DNA of 51,729 bases from Gammaproteobacteria bacterium. GTDB taxonomy: Bacteria; Pseudomonadota; Gammaproteobacteria; Pseudomonadales; Azotimanducaceae. The position numbers and the translations under genes are program-made. Positions 33,313 through 41,771 of this stretch are shown one piece after another; the stretch's first letter is position 1; each line of letters starts with the position of its first letter. The DNA lies in contig JAJFKA010000018.1 of the NCBI GenBank assembly GCA_021773555.1, forward strand, positions 1 to 51,729, given 5' to 3'. Below the pieces are notes generated by a model, which saw only the letters and a list, made by a program, of their open reading frames with translations, was not told the DNA's origin and did not search any database.

Positions 33313-33690
33313 ATGACAAACAAAAACACACCGACAGATCCGGCCGCGATGTTTCAGGAGTGGGTTTCTCAATGGGAACGAGCGACCGACAAATTTTCGA
33401 ACCAGTTGATGGGTACGGACGAGTTCGGTAAATATCTCAGCCAGATGCAGAACTTCCAGATCGAGTTCCAAAAAACCTTTGCTGATGCGATGTCAAGGCA
33501 ACTGACGAATCTGAACATGCCAACTCGTGAGGACGTCCTTTCAATCAGTGAGCATCTGCAGTCCCTGGAAAGACGCATGTCCCGGATCGAGAGTGCCCTG
33601 ACCAAACTCGCTGGCACAAACAATGGCAACCCTGCAGACTCTGCCGCTCCCCCGCGGACAAAAAAACCTGTCCAGGCGCCTGATGCATAA
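33313..33690 (+). CDS. phaE: Short PhaE-like subunit of class III PHA synthase
   Basis: A 125-residue, largely helical protein. The middle (MPTREDVLSISEHLQSLERRM) is the conserved C-terminal helix of PhaE/PHA_synth_III_E proteins, and a Pro/Ala-rich tail follows. PhaE is the non-catalytic partner that activates PhaC. Known PhaE proteins are about 350 residues, so this one is about a third of that, keeping mainly the conserved helical end. Its place 8 bases before phaC supports the role. A phasin-like granule protein is the alternative. Confidence 0.65.
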   Translation: MTNKNTPTDPAAMFQEWVSQWERATDKFSNQLMGTDEFGKYLSQMQNFQIEFQKTFADAMSRQLTNLNMPTREDVLSISEHLQSLERRMSRIESALTKLAGTNNGNPADSAAPPRTKKPVQAPDA

Positions 33691-33698
33691 GGAGGCTT

Positions 33699-34790
33699 AT
33701 GACTCAAAACCGAAACGATGAACAACCGGATGCCGGCTATCTGATGAATCAGATGCAGCAAATGGTTGATAGGACGATTCAGCGCGGAAAAAATGGATTT
33801 GAGCTGCTTCGGTCAGGCCAGATCCCAGTGGGGCAGACTCCCAAAGATCTGATCTACGATAAAGGCACATTGAAGTTGTTCCATTATCGACCTGTCGCTG
33901 ATGAAATCTACCGGATACCGCTGATCATCGTGATGGCAACCACCAACAAAGGCTTTCTGTTTGATCTGGCACCGGGACAGAGCATGGTCGAATATCTGAT
34001 CGCACGGGGCTTTGATGTCTATATGATCGACTGGGACGCGCCGGTTGCTACGGAGCGAAACCTCGGAATCGCAGACTACACCCATGACTTTCTACCCACT
34101 TGCATTGAAAACGTAATTGCAGAGAGTGGTGAACCGGATGTCAATATCATTGGATATTGCATGGGTGGCGTGCTTTCGCTTATCTATGCCGCAGCCCAAA
34201 GAAATGGACCATTGAAAAATCTGGTCTGCCTGACCACACCAGTTAACTGGCACGAGATGGGCTTATTCCGACATTGGGCGAATGAGAAATACCTGGATGT
34301 GGACAAACTCGTGGACACACTTGGCATCATTCCGGCTGACTTTATTGCTAACTCTTTTGAAATGTTGCGGCCAGCCAGCAAAACAGCTGGCAGGCTGAGG
34401 CTCTGGGAGCAGATGTGGAATGATGATTTCGTAAAATCTTATCGGGCGTTTGAACGCTGGGGAAATGAGACACTCCCGCTGGCCGGCGAGTACTACCGCG
34501 AGACGACCAAAGAACTTCTGTGGGGCAACAAACTGTTTACCGGAACACTTAAAGTCAATGGGGATCTCATTGACCTCAAAAACATAACTATCCCGATCAT
34601 GAGCGCCATGGCAGAACATGATCATATTGCAAACTACAATGCAACAAAACCCCTGCTTGATCTCGTTGGTTCAACCGATAAACACGAATTGGTTTTGAAA
34701 GGCGGTCACGTCAGCCTGATTGCCGGTCCAAATGCAGTAAAACGAATGTGGCCGAATGTTGATAACTGGCTGGGAGTAAGATCAGTTTGA
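33699..34790 (+). CDS. phaC: Class III poly(3-hydroxyalkanoate) synthase PhaC
   Basis: A 363-residue PHA polymerase. The box is IGYCMGGV with nucleophile C154; D308 in AEHDHIAN and H337 in KGGHVSLI complete the triad, close to C149/D302/H331 of Allochromatium vinosum. The length is typical for class III, which needs PhaE. It makes short-chain-length polyester from 3-hydroxybutyryl-CoA. GGAGG lies just before the ATG. It differs clearly from the class II-like enzyme at 15425 in length and motif context, so the organism carries two polymerase types. Confidence 0.92.
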   Translation: MTQNRNDEQPDAGYLMNQMQQMVDRTIQRGKNGFELLRSGQIPVGQTPKDLIYDKGTLKLFHYRPVADEIYRIPLIIVMATTNKGFLFDLAPGQSMVEYLIARGFDVYMIDWDAPVATERNLGIADYTHDFLPTCIENVIAESGEPDVNIIGYCMGGVLSLIYAAAQRNGPLKNLVCLTTPVNWHEMGLFRHWANEKYLDVDKLVDTLGIIPADFIANSFEMLRPASKTAGRLRLWEQMWNDDFVKSYRAFERWGNETLPLAGEYYRETTKELLWGNKLFTGTLKVNGDLIDLKNITIPIMSAMAEHDHIANYNATKPLLDLVGSTDKHELVLKGGHVSLIAGPNAVKRMWPNVDNWLGVRSV

Positions 34791-34832
34791 TTTCCAGAAA
34801 CTTTGAATTCCAGCAACTTTGAATTCCAGCAA
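34791..34832. repeat. 16-bp tandem repeat before a GNAT gene
   Basis: CTTTGAATTCCAGCAA occurs at 34801-34816 and 34817-34832 without change, preceded by a related partial copy (TTTCCAGAAA). It lies in the spacer between phaC and the GNAT gene, ending 17 bases before the ATG. Confidence 0.9.
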
Positions 34833-34849
34833 CGAGGCCGTTCATTGAT

Positions 34850-35431
34850 ATGAAAACTCGCTACCCCTGTACCCTTGATTGTCAGGGGAGCGAAATTGTC
34901 GTCGACCTGGTTCTCGCGGAAGATGAGGCGGCAGTACTGGCGTTCGCACGAATCCTGCCGGTTCACGACCTGCTGTTTTTAAGCCGGGATATCCAACAAC
35001 CGAAGGTGGTGAGCGCCTGGATTCGGGACATTACTGCTGGAGAAATCCTCAGCTTATCAGCAAAGCAGGATGGTAAGATCGTTGCTGTATCTGCCATCGT
35101 GATCGACAGGTTATCCTGGTCTGCTCATGTTGGCGAACTCAGAATTCTCGTCGGCGCCGGGCATCGCGAGATCGGGCTGGGTAGAGCGTTAATCCAGCAA
35201 TGTTTTTTAATGGGTCTCGATCTCGGACTCGAAAAACTAACCGCAAGAATGACGGGTGATCAGGATCGAGCCATCACCGTTTTTGAGGAGATGGGATTTA
35301 CCGCCGAGGCTTTGTTGAAGGATCATGTAAAAGATCAGGATGGTCTTACACATGATATCGTGCTCATGAGCCACGACGTTGCCCGGCTGGGAGCACAAAT
35401 GCAGGCTTACGGTCTGGACGAAGCCTTCTAG
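34850..35431 (+). CDS. GNAT acetyltransferase
   Basis: A 193-residue protein with a GNAT fold. HVGELRILVGAGHREIGLGRALI is the acetyl-CoA loop (REIGLGRA) and RAITVFEEMGFTAEALLKDHVKD the late block, similar to L-amino-acid or PseH-like acetyltransferases. The substrate is unknown. It follows phaC after 59 bases containing the 16-bp repeats and is convergent with arfB, with 15 bases between the stops. Confidence 0.78.
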   Translation: MKTRYPCTLDCQGSEIVVDLVLAEDEAAVLAFARILPVHDLLFLSRDIQQPKVVSAWIRDITAGEILSLSAKQDGKIVAVSAIVIDRLSWSAHVGELRILVGAGHREIGLGRALIQQCFLMGLDLGLEKLTARMTGDQDRAITVFEEMGFTAEALLKDHVKDQDGLTHDIVLMSHDVARLGAQMQAYGLDEAF

Positions 35432-35446
35432 CTTAAAAATGGCGGA

Positions 35447-35869
35447 TTAATGGTCGGGGTCTACCCGGGATCTTAGTTTCTTGGTTCGTCCCAGCTTGTT
35501 TTTGTTGTCCAGGCGTCGAACCTTCGCCGCCCGGGATATCCTGGTCTTCTTTCTCGCTTTCTGTTTCCGCTGCGCCTTAAGCAGCAGCGCGTCGAGCCTG
35601 GTAAGCGCATCGTCGCGATTCTTTTCCTGACTTCGAAAGCGCTGCGCCTTAATGACAACAATACCCTCGGAACTAATGCGCTGGTCTGCGAGTGATAACA
35701 ATGCCTGCTTAACCGTATCTGGAAGACCTGATTTTTTGACATCAAATCGCAGGTGGACGGCCGACGCCACCTTGTTGACGTTTTGTCCCCCGGGTCCACT
35801 TGCACGGATCGCACTCACCTCAATTTCTGAGTCCGCGATATCCTCGACCCGAAAAACGCCGGAATTCAA
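35447..35869 (-). CDS. arfB: Alternative ribosome-rescue factor ArfB
   Basis: A 140-residue peptidyl-tRNA hydrolase of the release-factor family (YaeJ). RASGPGGQNVNKVAS holds the catalytic GGQ, and the C-terminal basic tail (KAQRKQKARKKTRIS onward) is the part that enters the empty mRNA channel of stalled ribosomes. It releases nascent chains from non-stop complexes. Its ATG overlaps the stop of the upstream arylsulfotransferase-like gene by four bases, an odd operon partner. Confidence 0.92.
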   Translation of the reverse strand: MNSGVFRVEDIADSEIEVSAIRASGPGGQNVNKVASAVHLRFDVKKSGLPDTVKQALLSLADQRISSEGIVVIKAQRFRSQEKNRDDALTRLDALLLKAQRKQKARKKTRISRAAKVRRLDNKNKLGRTKKLRSRVDPDH

Positions 35870-37014
35870 GGCATCAATCCATTGAGTCGATTGAGGTTCG
35901 CGAATTGCCTGGGATCCAGGTCCTTGTCAACCAGCGCCGGATGATCCGGAAGGTAGCGATGTGCGCGATAGATGCTGACCGTTGCCTCCCCGCGTTTATT
36001 ATTATTTACGAAGGGATTGATCCATTCCCAGACAACCTCACTCGCCTGGTTTACCTCGAATAGCCGCCCGCTGGTTCCTTCACAGACAAGCACATTGCCG
36101 CCGGGCAATCGTGAGGCACCGGAGATATGCCCGCTAAAGAACTGACTGAAAGGGACACCATGGTATGTCCACACGATTTCATCAGTCTCGGGATCAATTT
36201 CAATGACCCGGGACGTGGCAGTGCCATTATCGAAGACCTGTATGTGATCCTTGTTAACCCAGGTGACGTTATGCTGTCCATGAGTTCGGCTGAACTTCCA
36301 GCGTATGTCGCCGGATGTCGCATCAATAATTGCAACCCGATCGGTGTTTCGAGCAGAGAAAACGATGTCGCCAGCCTCATTGACATCTATGCTGTTCACA
36401 TGTGTCCACTCCCATCGCCTCGTGGTGGGGTAAATCGGGTCCTTGACCGGGTCGAGCAGCTTCCAGAGATTGATTCGCCTGACTTCCCTGCCCTCAGGGT
36501 CTACTTCAACCAGGTCATCACCAATGAGTCCCGGCAGGCGCTCGCGAGGCATCTTGAACCCTCCGCGTACCTTTTTGTGAAACTCGGCTGGTAACTCAAT
36601 CCATTCCGGCACCATGGTATTGCCGTTGGCAAAACGGAAAAAATCATGGTGTTGAGCACGGTTTTCATACTCCCATACAATATCCCCATTCCAATCTACC
36701 TCCACGAGAGTCGTGTGATAACCACCAAGCCGGGTGACATGCACTTCAAACGGAGGTGGTGGTCGGTTAGGTTCATCCTTGGGAGGGTCCGGCAGGTTGA
36801 CATCCGAGCCGGTCATCAGCAGATTCCCGTTGCTTAGCAGTCGACCGTATCCTGGGTGGATGTGACTGAATGTCCAGCGATGCACAACACTCCCCTGCAT
36901 ATCAATCAGGTACGCCGACTGGTCACCATGGGGTGTTAACAGCGTGTAGCCTTTCGTTGACAAGCCAGGTCGATGGAAAGTGAGACCCGTGGCTCTATTG
37001 ATGGACCAGCCCAT
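35866..37014 (-). CDS. Arylsulfotransferase (ASST)-like beta-propeller protein
   Basis: A 382-residue beta-propeller protein of the arylsulfotransferase family. Repeated propeller blades are visible: WTHVNSIDVNEAGDIVFSAR, HNVTWVNKDHIQVFDNG and RLPGGNVLVCEGTSGRLFEV, with histidines at the HVNS and QHN positions that line the active site in characterised ASST. Known enzymes transfer sulfate between phenols in the periplasm, but this protein has no signal peptide, so location and activity are uncertain. It overlaps arfB by four bases. Confidence 0.8.
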   Translation of the reverse strand: MGWSINRATGLTFHRPGLSTKGYTLLTPHGDQSAYLIDMQGSVVHRWTFSHIHPGYGRLLSNGNLLMTGSDVNLPDPPKDEPNRPPPPFEVHVTRLGGYHTTLVEVDWNGDIVWEYENRAQHHDFFRFANGNTMVPEWIELPAEFHKKVRGGFKMPRERLPGLIGDDLVEVDPEGREVRRINLWKLLDPVKDPIYPTTRRWEWTHVNSIDVNEAGDIVFSARNTDRVAIIDATSGDIRWKFSRTHGQHNVTWVNKDHIQVFDNGTATSRVIEIDPETDEIVWTYHGVPFSQFFSGHISGASRLPGGNVLVCEGTSGRLFEVNQASEVVWEWINPFVNNNKRGEATVSIYRAHRYLPDHPALVDKDLDPRQFANLNRLNGLMP

Positions 37015-37201
37015 ATTCTACTCCGTTCAGCATTTAATCAGTTTGAGGTTGTCCCGAGCAGTGTACCTGCTGTGGGCACGACTGTGGATGAGACAGCAAA
37101 GTAAAAATTATTCAACGCAGGGTCGCAACCTCGGTAATCCGCGGGCGGAAATTCTAACGACACATCAGATGCGATCGGAAATGTTCACATCTTAACTGCC
37201 G

Positions 37202-39559
37202 TTAAGATAACGCCTGCGGGTGCGTGTCCCAGAATTTCCCGAGACCCTCAGCAAGCATCGACTCTGATCCTGCCTGCTGCACCTGCCATTCTCCTGGAAA
37301 AAGTCTCTGGTAACGCGACTCTGCGAATCTGCGATCGACCAGGCAAATCACGCCCTTGTCCGTCGTATCGCGAATGACTCTACCTGCCGTCTGTAGCACG
37401 CGATTCATACCGGGATACTGATAGGCAAATTCAAATCCCCTGCGATTTTCTTCCCAGTGCGAGCGAATCAGGTCACGTTCAATACCGATTTGGGGCAATC
37501 CGACACCGACCACGACAACGCCGACGAGTCTTGTGCCCTTCAGATCAACTGCTTCGCCAAAGATCCCGCCCATGACCGCAAACCCAATCAATTCACCATC
37601 TGCAACAAATCTGTTAAGAAAATCGTGCCGATCCTGCTCGGACATGACCCGGCTTTGTACAATCGTTTCTCGACCCGGGAAATTCTTCTGAAAATGTTCA
37701 AAGGCAGTTTCAAGATAAGCATAAGACGGAAAGAACACCAGGTAGTTACCGTTCCTCGCATCAGCGACCTGCTTGATGATTCTGACAAGATCCGTCAACG
37801 ACCCTTCGCGGTCGCGATACCCCGTGCCGATATAGGAAGTCACGAAGACGCCCAGGTTCGCAGGATCGAAAGGAGAGTGAAGTTGGAACCAGTCTGCGTC
37901 CCCCGCCAGACCTATCAAATTCTGGAAATAATCCTGGGGTTTCATCGTTGCGGAAAAACAGATACTTGCAGCCATTTTTTCGAATCCTTCACGCAGACGC
38001 GTTGCGGGATTGATGCAAAACAGCTTGAGTAACAATTCTTTTCTGGAAGACGTCAGTATCACCGCGTAGTTTTCATCAAGCTGCTCAGCCGTTCTGAGAA
38101 ATCGCAGGCAATCAAAATAGAGGGTGAGAAGATCATCCTGAAAAAGCGGGTGCTGATTTTCCCGCAACAAAAGTTCTGCCGACTCAACGAATGTACGGAG
38201 TCGATTTTCCAGCCTGGTAATCTGATTACCAGGGAGCGCGTAACCATCCTCGTCCAGATTAACCTGGTTCGATTTCCGCAGCGCAAGAAACTCTGAATTG
38301 ACTCGCGCCAGGCTTCGCGCGACCGGTGGTGAAATTAATTTAAGTTTTCGCCGCAACGAAAGGAAACGGCTTTTAGTCAGTTCCGCTGAAAACATGTCCC
38401 GGCCGCGATCAACCAGGTTGTGTGCTTCGTCAACCAGCATGGCGTATTTACCGCCTGGATCTTCAAAAAAGCGGCGCAGGTAGACGGCTGGATCAAAGAC
38501 ATAGTTGTAATCACATATAACAATGTCTGCACTCTGAGATAGATCCAGTGACAGTTCGAAAGGGCAAAGCTGATGCTTCTGGGCGACAGCTTCAATATTC
38601 CTCCTGTTGAGATCATCAAAGGCCTGCGTTGCGGCCTCGATTCCAGCCGCTAATCGATCATAGTACCCGCGGGCAAATTCACAGTGCTCAGGGTCACAGG
38701 GTGAGCCCTTGTTGAAGCAGATTTTTTCTTTGGCAGTAATCGTTACAGCCCTGATCCGATAACCTGTCCCTAGTAGTTCAGCAACGGTTTTTTCTGCCAT
38801 CTGCTGACCCGAGGTCTTCGCTGATAAATAGAACAGTGTGTCATAACCCATTGACGGTAGCGTTTTCACGGCCGGGAAAATGGTCGCCATAGTCTTCCCA
38901 ATCCCGGTCGGGGCCTGGAGTACTACCTGCCGGGACTGGCTCAGAGAACGGAAAGCAGCCACCGCCATCTCTCTTTGCCCCGGTCGATAAGAGGAGTACG
39001 GAAATCCAAGGGATTGAATACTTTGATCCCGAATGAGGCGCCACGCCTGGCGGAGCTTCAGGACATTGCTGAATCGTTCAAGTGTCGCTTCAAAAAAAGA
39101 CTCCAGATCGGCTGCACTGAGAATCTCGTCAACCCAGGTTTCCTGCCGGTCGTCGAGATTAAAATAGCATAAACGCAATTGGACGTTCTCCAGCCCGCTG
39201 GATTGGGCTAGCAGATGGCCATAAATGCGTAACTGCGCCCTGTGCAACACCCCGACGGCGTACGGCAGAGATTCAACCTGAACTCGCAGGGTTTTTATTT
39301 CTTCGACCAGAACGGGGTCCAGTTCCGGATTGTAGCCATCCACTCTGCCCTGAACGCGAAACGCAAAGCCGTTGCGCTCCACGTTTAAGGCAACTGACAG
39401 TTCGCTCTGGTAGCTTTCTCCACGGGATTTCTGCACAGACTGGTGACCGCGAATACCTTCCAGTGCACTACTGCGTCCGGTGAACCGGAAATTTATATCA
39501 CCTTCCTGCCAGACCTGCGCGAGGCTGCCGACAGATACCTGCAAACCTTCACTGGACAA
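37202..39559 (-). CDS. Rad3/DinG-type helicase with N-terminal PD-(D/E)XK domain
   Basis: A 785-residue superfamily 2 helicase. The N-terminal 100 residues look like a Cas4/RecB-type nuclease core (GRVDGYNPELD with D74, and VEEIKT with E87 and K89). Walker A is APTGIGKT (216-223), DEAH is at 377-380, and QTAGRVIRDT is motif VI. C281, C288, C293 and C332 match the 4Fe-4S pattern of XPD/DinG helicases. It would unwind DNA 5'-3' in repair. It overlaps the FAN1 gene by 11 bases and shares its LexA box, which argues for crosslink or replication-fork repair. Confidence 0.88.
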   Translation of the reverse strand: MSSEGLQVSVGSLAQVWQEGDINFRFTGRSSALEGIRGHQSVQKSRGESYQSELSVALNVERNGFAFRVQGRVDGYNPELDPVLVEEIKTLRVQVESLPYAVGVLHRAQLRIYGHLLAQSSGLENVQLRLCYFNLDDRQETWVDEILSAADLESFFEATLERFSNVLKLRQAWRLIRDQSIQSLGFPYSSYRPGQREMAVAAFRSLSQSRQVVLQAPTGIGKTMATIFPAVKTLPSMGYDTLFYLSAKTSGQQMAEKTVAELLGTGYRIRAVTITAKEKICFNKGSPCDPEHCEFARGYYDRLAAGIEAATQAFDDLNRRNIEAVAQKHQLCPFELSLDLSQSADIVICDYNYVFDPAVYLRRFFEDPGGKYAMLVDEAHNLVDRGRDMFSAELTKSRFLSLRRKLKLISPPVARSLARVNSEFLALRKSNQVNLDEDGYALPGNQITRLENRLRTFVESAELLLRENQHPLFQDDLLTLYFDCLRFLRTAEQLDENYAVILTSSRKELLLKLFCINPATRLREGFEKMAASICFSATMKPQDYFQNLIGLAGDADWFQLHSPFDPANLGVFVTSYIGTGYRDREGSLTDLVRIIKQVADARNGNYLVFFPSYAYLETAFEHFQKNFPGRETIVQSRVMSEQDRHDFLNRFVADGELIGFAVMGGIFGEAVDLKGTRLVGVVVVGVGLPQIGIERDLIRSHWEENRRGFEFAYQYPGMNRVLQTAGRVIRDTTDKGVICLVDRRFAESRYQRLFPGEWQVQQAGSESMLAEGLGKFWDTHPQALS

Positions 39560-41192
39560 AATGTAAATGCGCGACTTCCGAAGCGATGCCCACAGTTTCG
39601 AAGTAGCGTAACCACCTCAGTTGATTTTGCTGTAACCGGTCCCCGGGTCCTTTGACTTCCACAAGCACACACTCATCCGGTTTGAACACCACGAGATCCG
39701 GGAAGCCGCTTCTATTATTTCTCGGATCGGCCAGCAATCGCTGAAACACTGAGAGCAGCGGTTCCAGGGCAACCTCATCCAGGTACCTGGCGAGCAGTGA
39801 CTCATTCAGAGCGTTCCAGTTTACGAAGTGATTGGCTTTCAGGTATTTCTCTGAAAAGTGCCGGAACACGATCGACTGCAGGTAGCCTGGTTTCCGCAGT
39901 GCCAGCATACGCTGTGCAATTTCGTTTGCTCGATTTTCGCGAAATTCCGACGTAAACAGATCCGCCGGACCCCGTTGAAAAGGATTAAAAAACGCACTCT
40001 TGACCGGCATAAAAATAATGTCCCAGAAAGCGAGCCCAAACAGACCCGGGAGCAAGCTGTTTTCCACATAAACTGCATCGCATCCGTGATCGCGAAACCA
40101 CCTGCAGGCAACTTCTTCAATGCGTTTGTCCGGCTCTGGTGTTACCCCGATCTGGGTCACCACAGGGCTGAATTTAGGAGACAAAGCGGCGCCACGACGA
40201 TTAGTTTTATGCAGACGATGCAGGAAAGTTTGTGCGAACTCCTGCTCATGATCATCGCGAGGGTTGCCGAGGATCTCCATGCAAAGTGCTTCGCAATCCT
40301 GAGTTCGATTTTGTTTAGACAGGATTCGAGCGCGACGTTCGCGAGACGGGGAATTTTCGGTCAGATTGTAGAGCAACAAAGCCTGATCCATATCTTCCAG
40401 TCGCTCAAATTGGCGAGCGAGTCGATTAACTATCCGATCGAACCTGCGGGCGAGCCTGTCGTTATCGTAGCGAACGGGTATCTGTGACGTAAAGAGTTTC
40501 ATTTGCTCGGGTACGCTGTCAGCGACGATCTGATGACACTGTTCATTCAGTGCATACAGCTTTAGCGTTTCGTTCACCAGCCAGCGTTCGTCGAAGTATG
40601 CTGCCTCAGGATTGAGAGGATAGCTTTCAAAGGGTGTCACGCCGAGATCGTTGAGTACAAACTCGGTAAAGTCCTGCTGCAAGTTGCCAAAAAACAACAG
40701 CTTGTAGACCTGTAAATGATCGCGGTGCAGAGGCTGAACAATATCATAGTCAAGTTCAAACCCAGGCGGTGCCAGGAGTTCGAGTTGATCAATGATTTCT
40801 GCTTTTTTTAAGCCGCGCGGGATCGACGCCGCCAGTGGCAGTAACAATAGTTCAGTTCGCGTGAGCAACCGCAGTTTTTCCGCGATGCCTGCGTCCAGGG
40901 CACGATCCACAAAGCCGGACGCTGACAAACACGCGATCGTCGCCTTAACATCCGGCACCTCTGCATACACCAGTTTATCCAGTCGAAACAGCGGACCTTT
41001 GCGTTGAATCAAACGAACGTAGAGCATTTGGGCGGTCGATGGCAGGTCCCGGAAGTCACTTGCGTACTGTCGTTCGGCCCGCTCGAGAATAGTCTCGTAG
41101 CGGGTTGCAACAAAATTCAGAAGGTAGTGAAAGTTCTCCAGGTAATAACCTTCAGGCAGAACTTCCGGCGGGGCGTCAGGTTGGTCGAGCAT
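39549..41192 (-). CDS. FAN1-like VRR-NUC nuclease
   Basis: A 547-residue structure-specific nuclease of the FAN1 family. The C-terminal VRR-NUC domain has FPDLVVFKPDECVLVEVKGPGD, with D499, E512 and K514 as the PD-(D/E)XK residues. The N-terminal part (YLENFHYLLNFV, LPSTAQMLYVRLIQRKGPLFR) matches bacterial FAN1, and a helical TPR-like region lies between. FAN1 cuts 5' flaps and helps remove DNA interstrand crosslinks. A LexA box ends 14 bases from the ATG, and the helicase follows with an 11-base overlap. Confidence 0.9.
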   Translation of the reverse strand: MLDQPDAPPEVLPEGYYLENFHYLLNFVATRYETILERAERQYASDFRDLPSTAQMLYVRLIQRKGPLFRLDKLVYAEVPDVKATIACLSASGFVDRALDAGIAEKLRLLTRTELLLLPLAASIPRGLKKAEIIDQLELLAPPGFELDYDIVQPLHRDHLQVYKLLFFGNLQQDFTEFVLNDLGVTPFESYPLNPEAAYFDERWLVNETLKLYALNEQCHQIVADSVPEQMKLFTSQIPVRYDNDRLARRFDRIVNRLARQFERLEDMDQALLLYNLTENSPSRERRARILSKQNRTQDCEALCMEILGNPRDDHEQEFAQTFLHRLHKTNRRGAALSPKFSPVVTQIGVTPEPDKRIEEVACRWFRDHGCDAVYVENSLLPGLFGLAFWDIIFMPVKSAFFNPFQRGPADLFTSEFRENRANEIAQRMLALRKPGYLQSIVFRHFSEKYLKANHFVNWNALNESLLARYLDEVALEPLLSVFQRLLADPRNNRSGFPDLVVFKPDECVLVEVKGPGDRLQQNQLRWLRYFETVGIASEVAHLHFVQ

Positions 41193-41206
41193 GTACAGAT
41201 TCTACA

Positions 41207-41222
41207 CTGTATTTATATACAG
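41207..41222 (-). promoter_or_regulatory. LexA (SOS) box before the FAN1-helicase operon
   Basis: CTGT-ATTTATAT-ACAG fits the CTGT-N8-ACAG consensus with an AT-rich centre. It lies 14 bases upstream of the ATG at 41192, almost the same distance as the box at 8984 from its gene. Confidence 0.83.
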
Positions 41223-41244
41223 ATAGAAGTACCGTGCAGGTGGC

Positions 41245-41637
41245 CTATGGAATGCGGGAAAACCGCTGCTCAGTACCAGTGAGCGGATCCGTGTGTACCA
41301 TTTCATCCGCAGATGGAAAGCTCACAATTCGGGTCTGGGTGACATCACCCGCGATCACCAGACTATCGTGCTCAAACTGGTAGGGAAGCTCATTGTATCC
41401 CGCAACCCTGACCGTCGTTTCGCTGTATGCAACCACCACCGGGAAACCGCCGACTTCGGAGCGCCAGGTACCAAGGAGTTGATTGGTTTTGTTGACTGGT
41501 AAGGACAAACAACCCCCGAGTATTGCCAGTACGAGGGTAATCAAGGCAAGTCTGCCCCCCTGCCGGAGGCGCTTCCGATTCGTATTTCGGTGCACGGGAA
41601 AGTCGCGAATTTCGATTTTTTGAAAGCCTGAGTCCAT
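41245..41637 (-). CDS. Small predicted lipoprotein
   Basis: A 130-residue protein of unrecognised family. Residues 30-43 form a hydrophobic segment ending in LGGC, a lipobox, so the mature chain probably starts at that cysteine and is anchored in the inner or outer membrane. The N-terminal region before it is unusually long and basic, so the true start may lie farther in. The mature part (LLGTWRSEVGG, then strands with many Val/Thr) resembles small lipocalin-like or DUF-type beta proteins. It precedes the FAN1 operon's box but ends before it. Confidence 0.5.
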   Translation of the reverse strand: MDSGFQKIEIRDFPVHRNTNRKRLRQGGRLALITLVLAILGGCLSLPVNKTNQLLGTWRSEVGGFPVVVAYSETTVRVAGYNELPYQFEHDSLVIAGDVTQTRIVSFPSADEMVHTDPLTGTEQRFSRIP

Positions 41638-41771
41638 GATTTTTCCGTCGTCTCATTATCCTGCGAGTTATACTAACTGAGAATGACTGGGCAGCAAACC
41701 ACTACGCGCGGCTTAACCAACCCTCCCCCGGCAATGTTAGAATATCAACTCGCACTACCCGGAAGACTACC

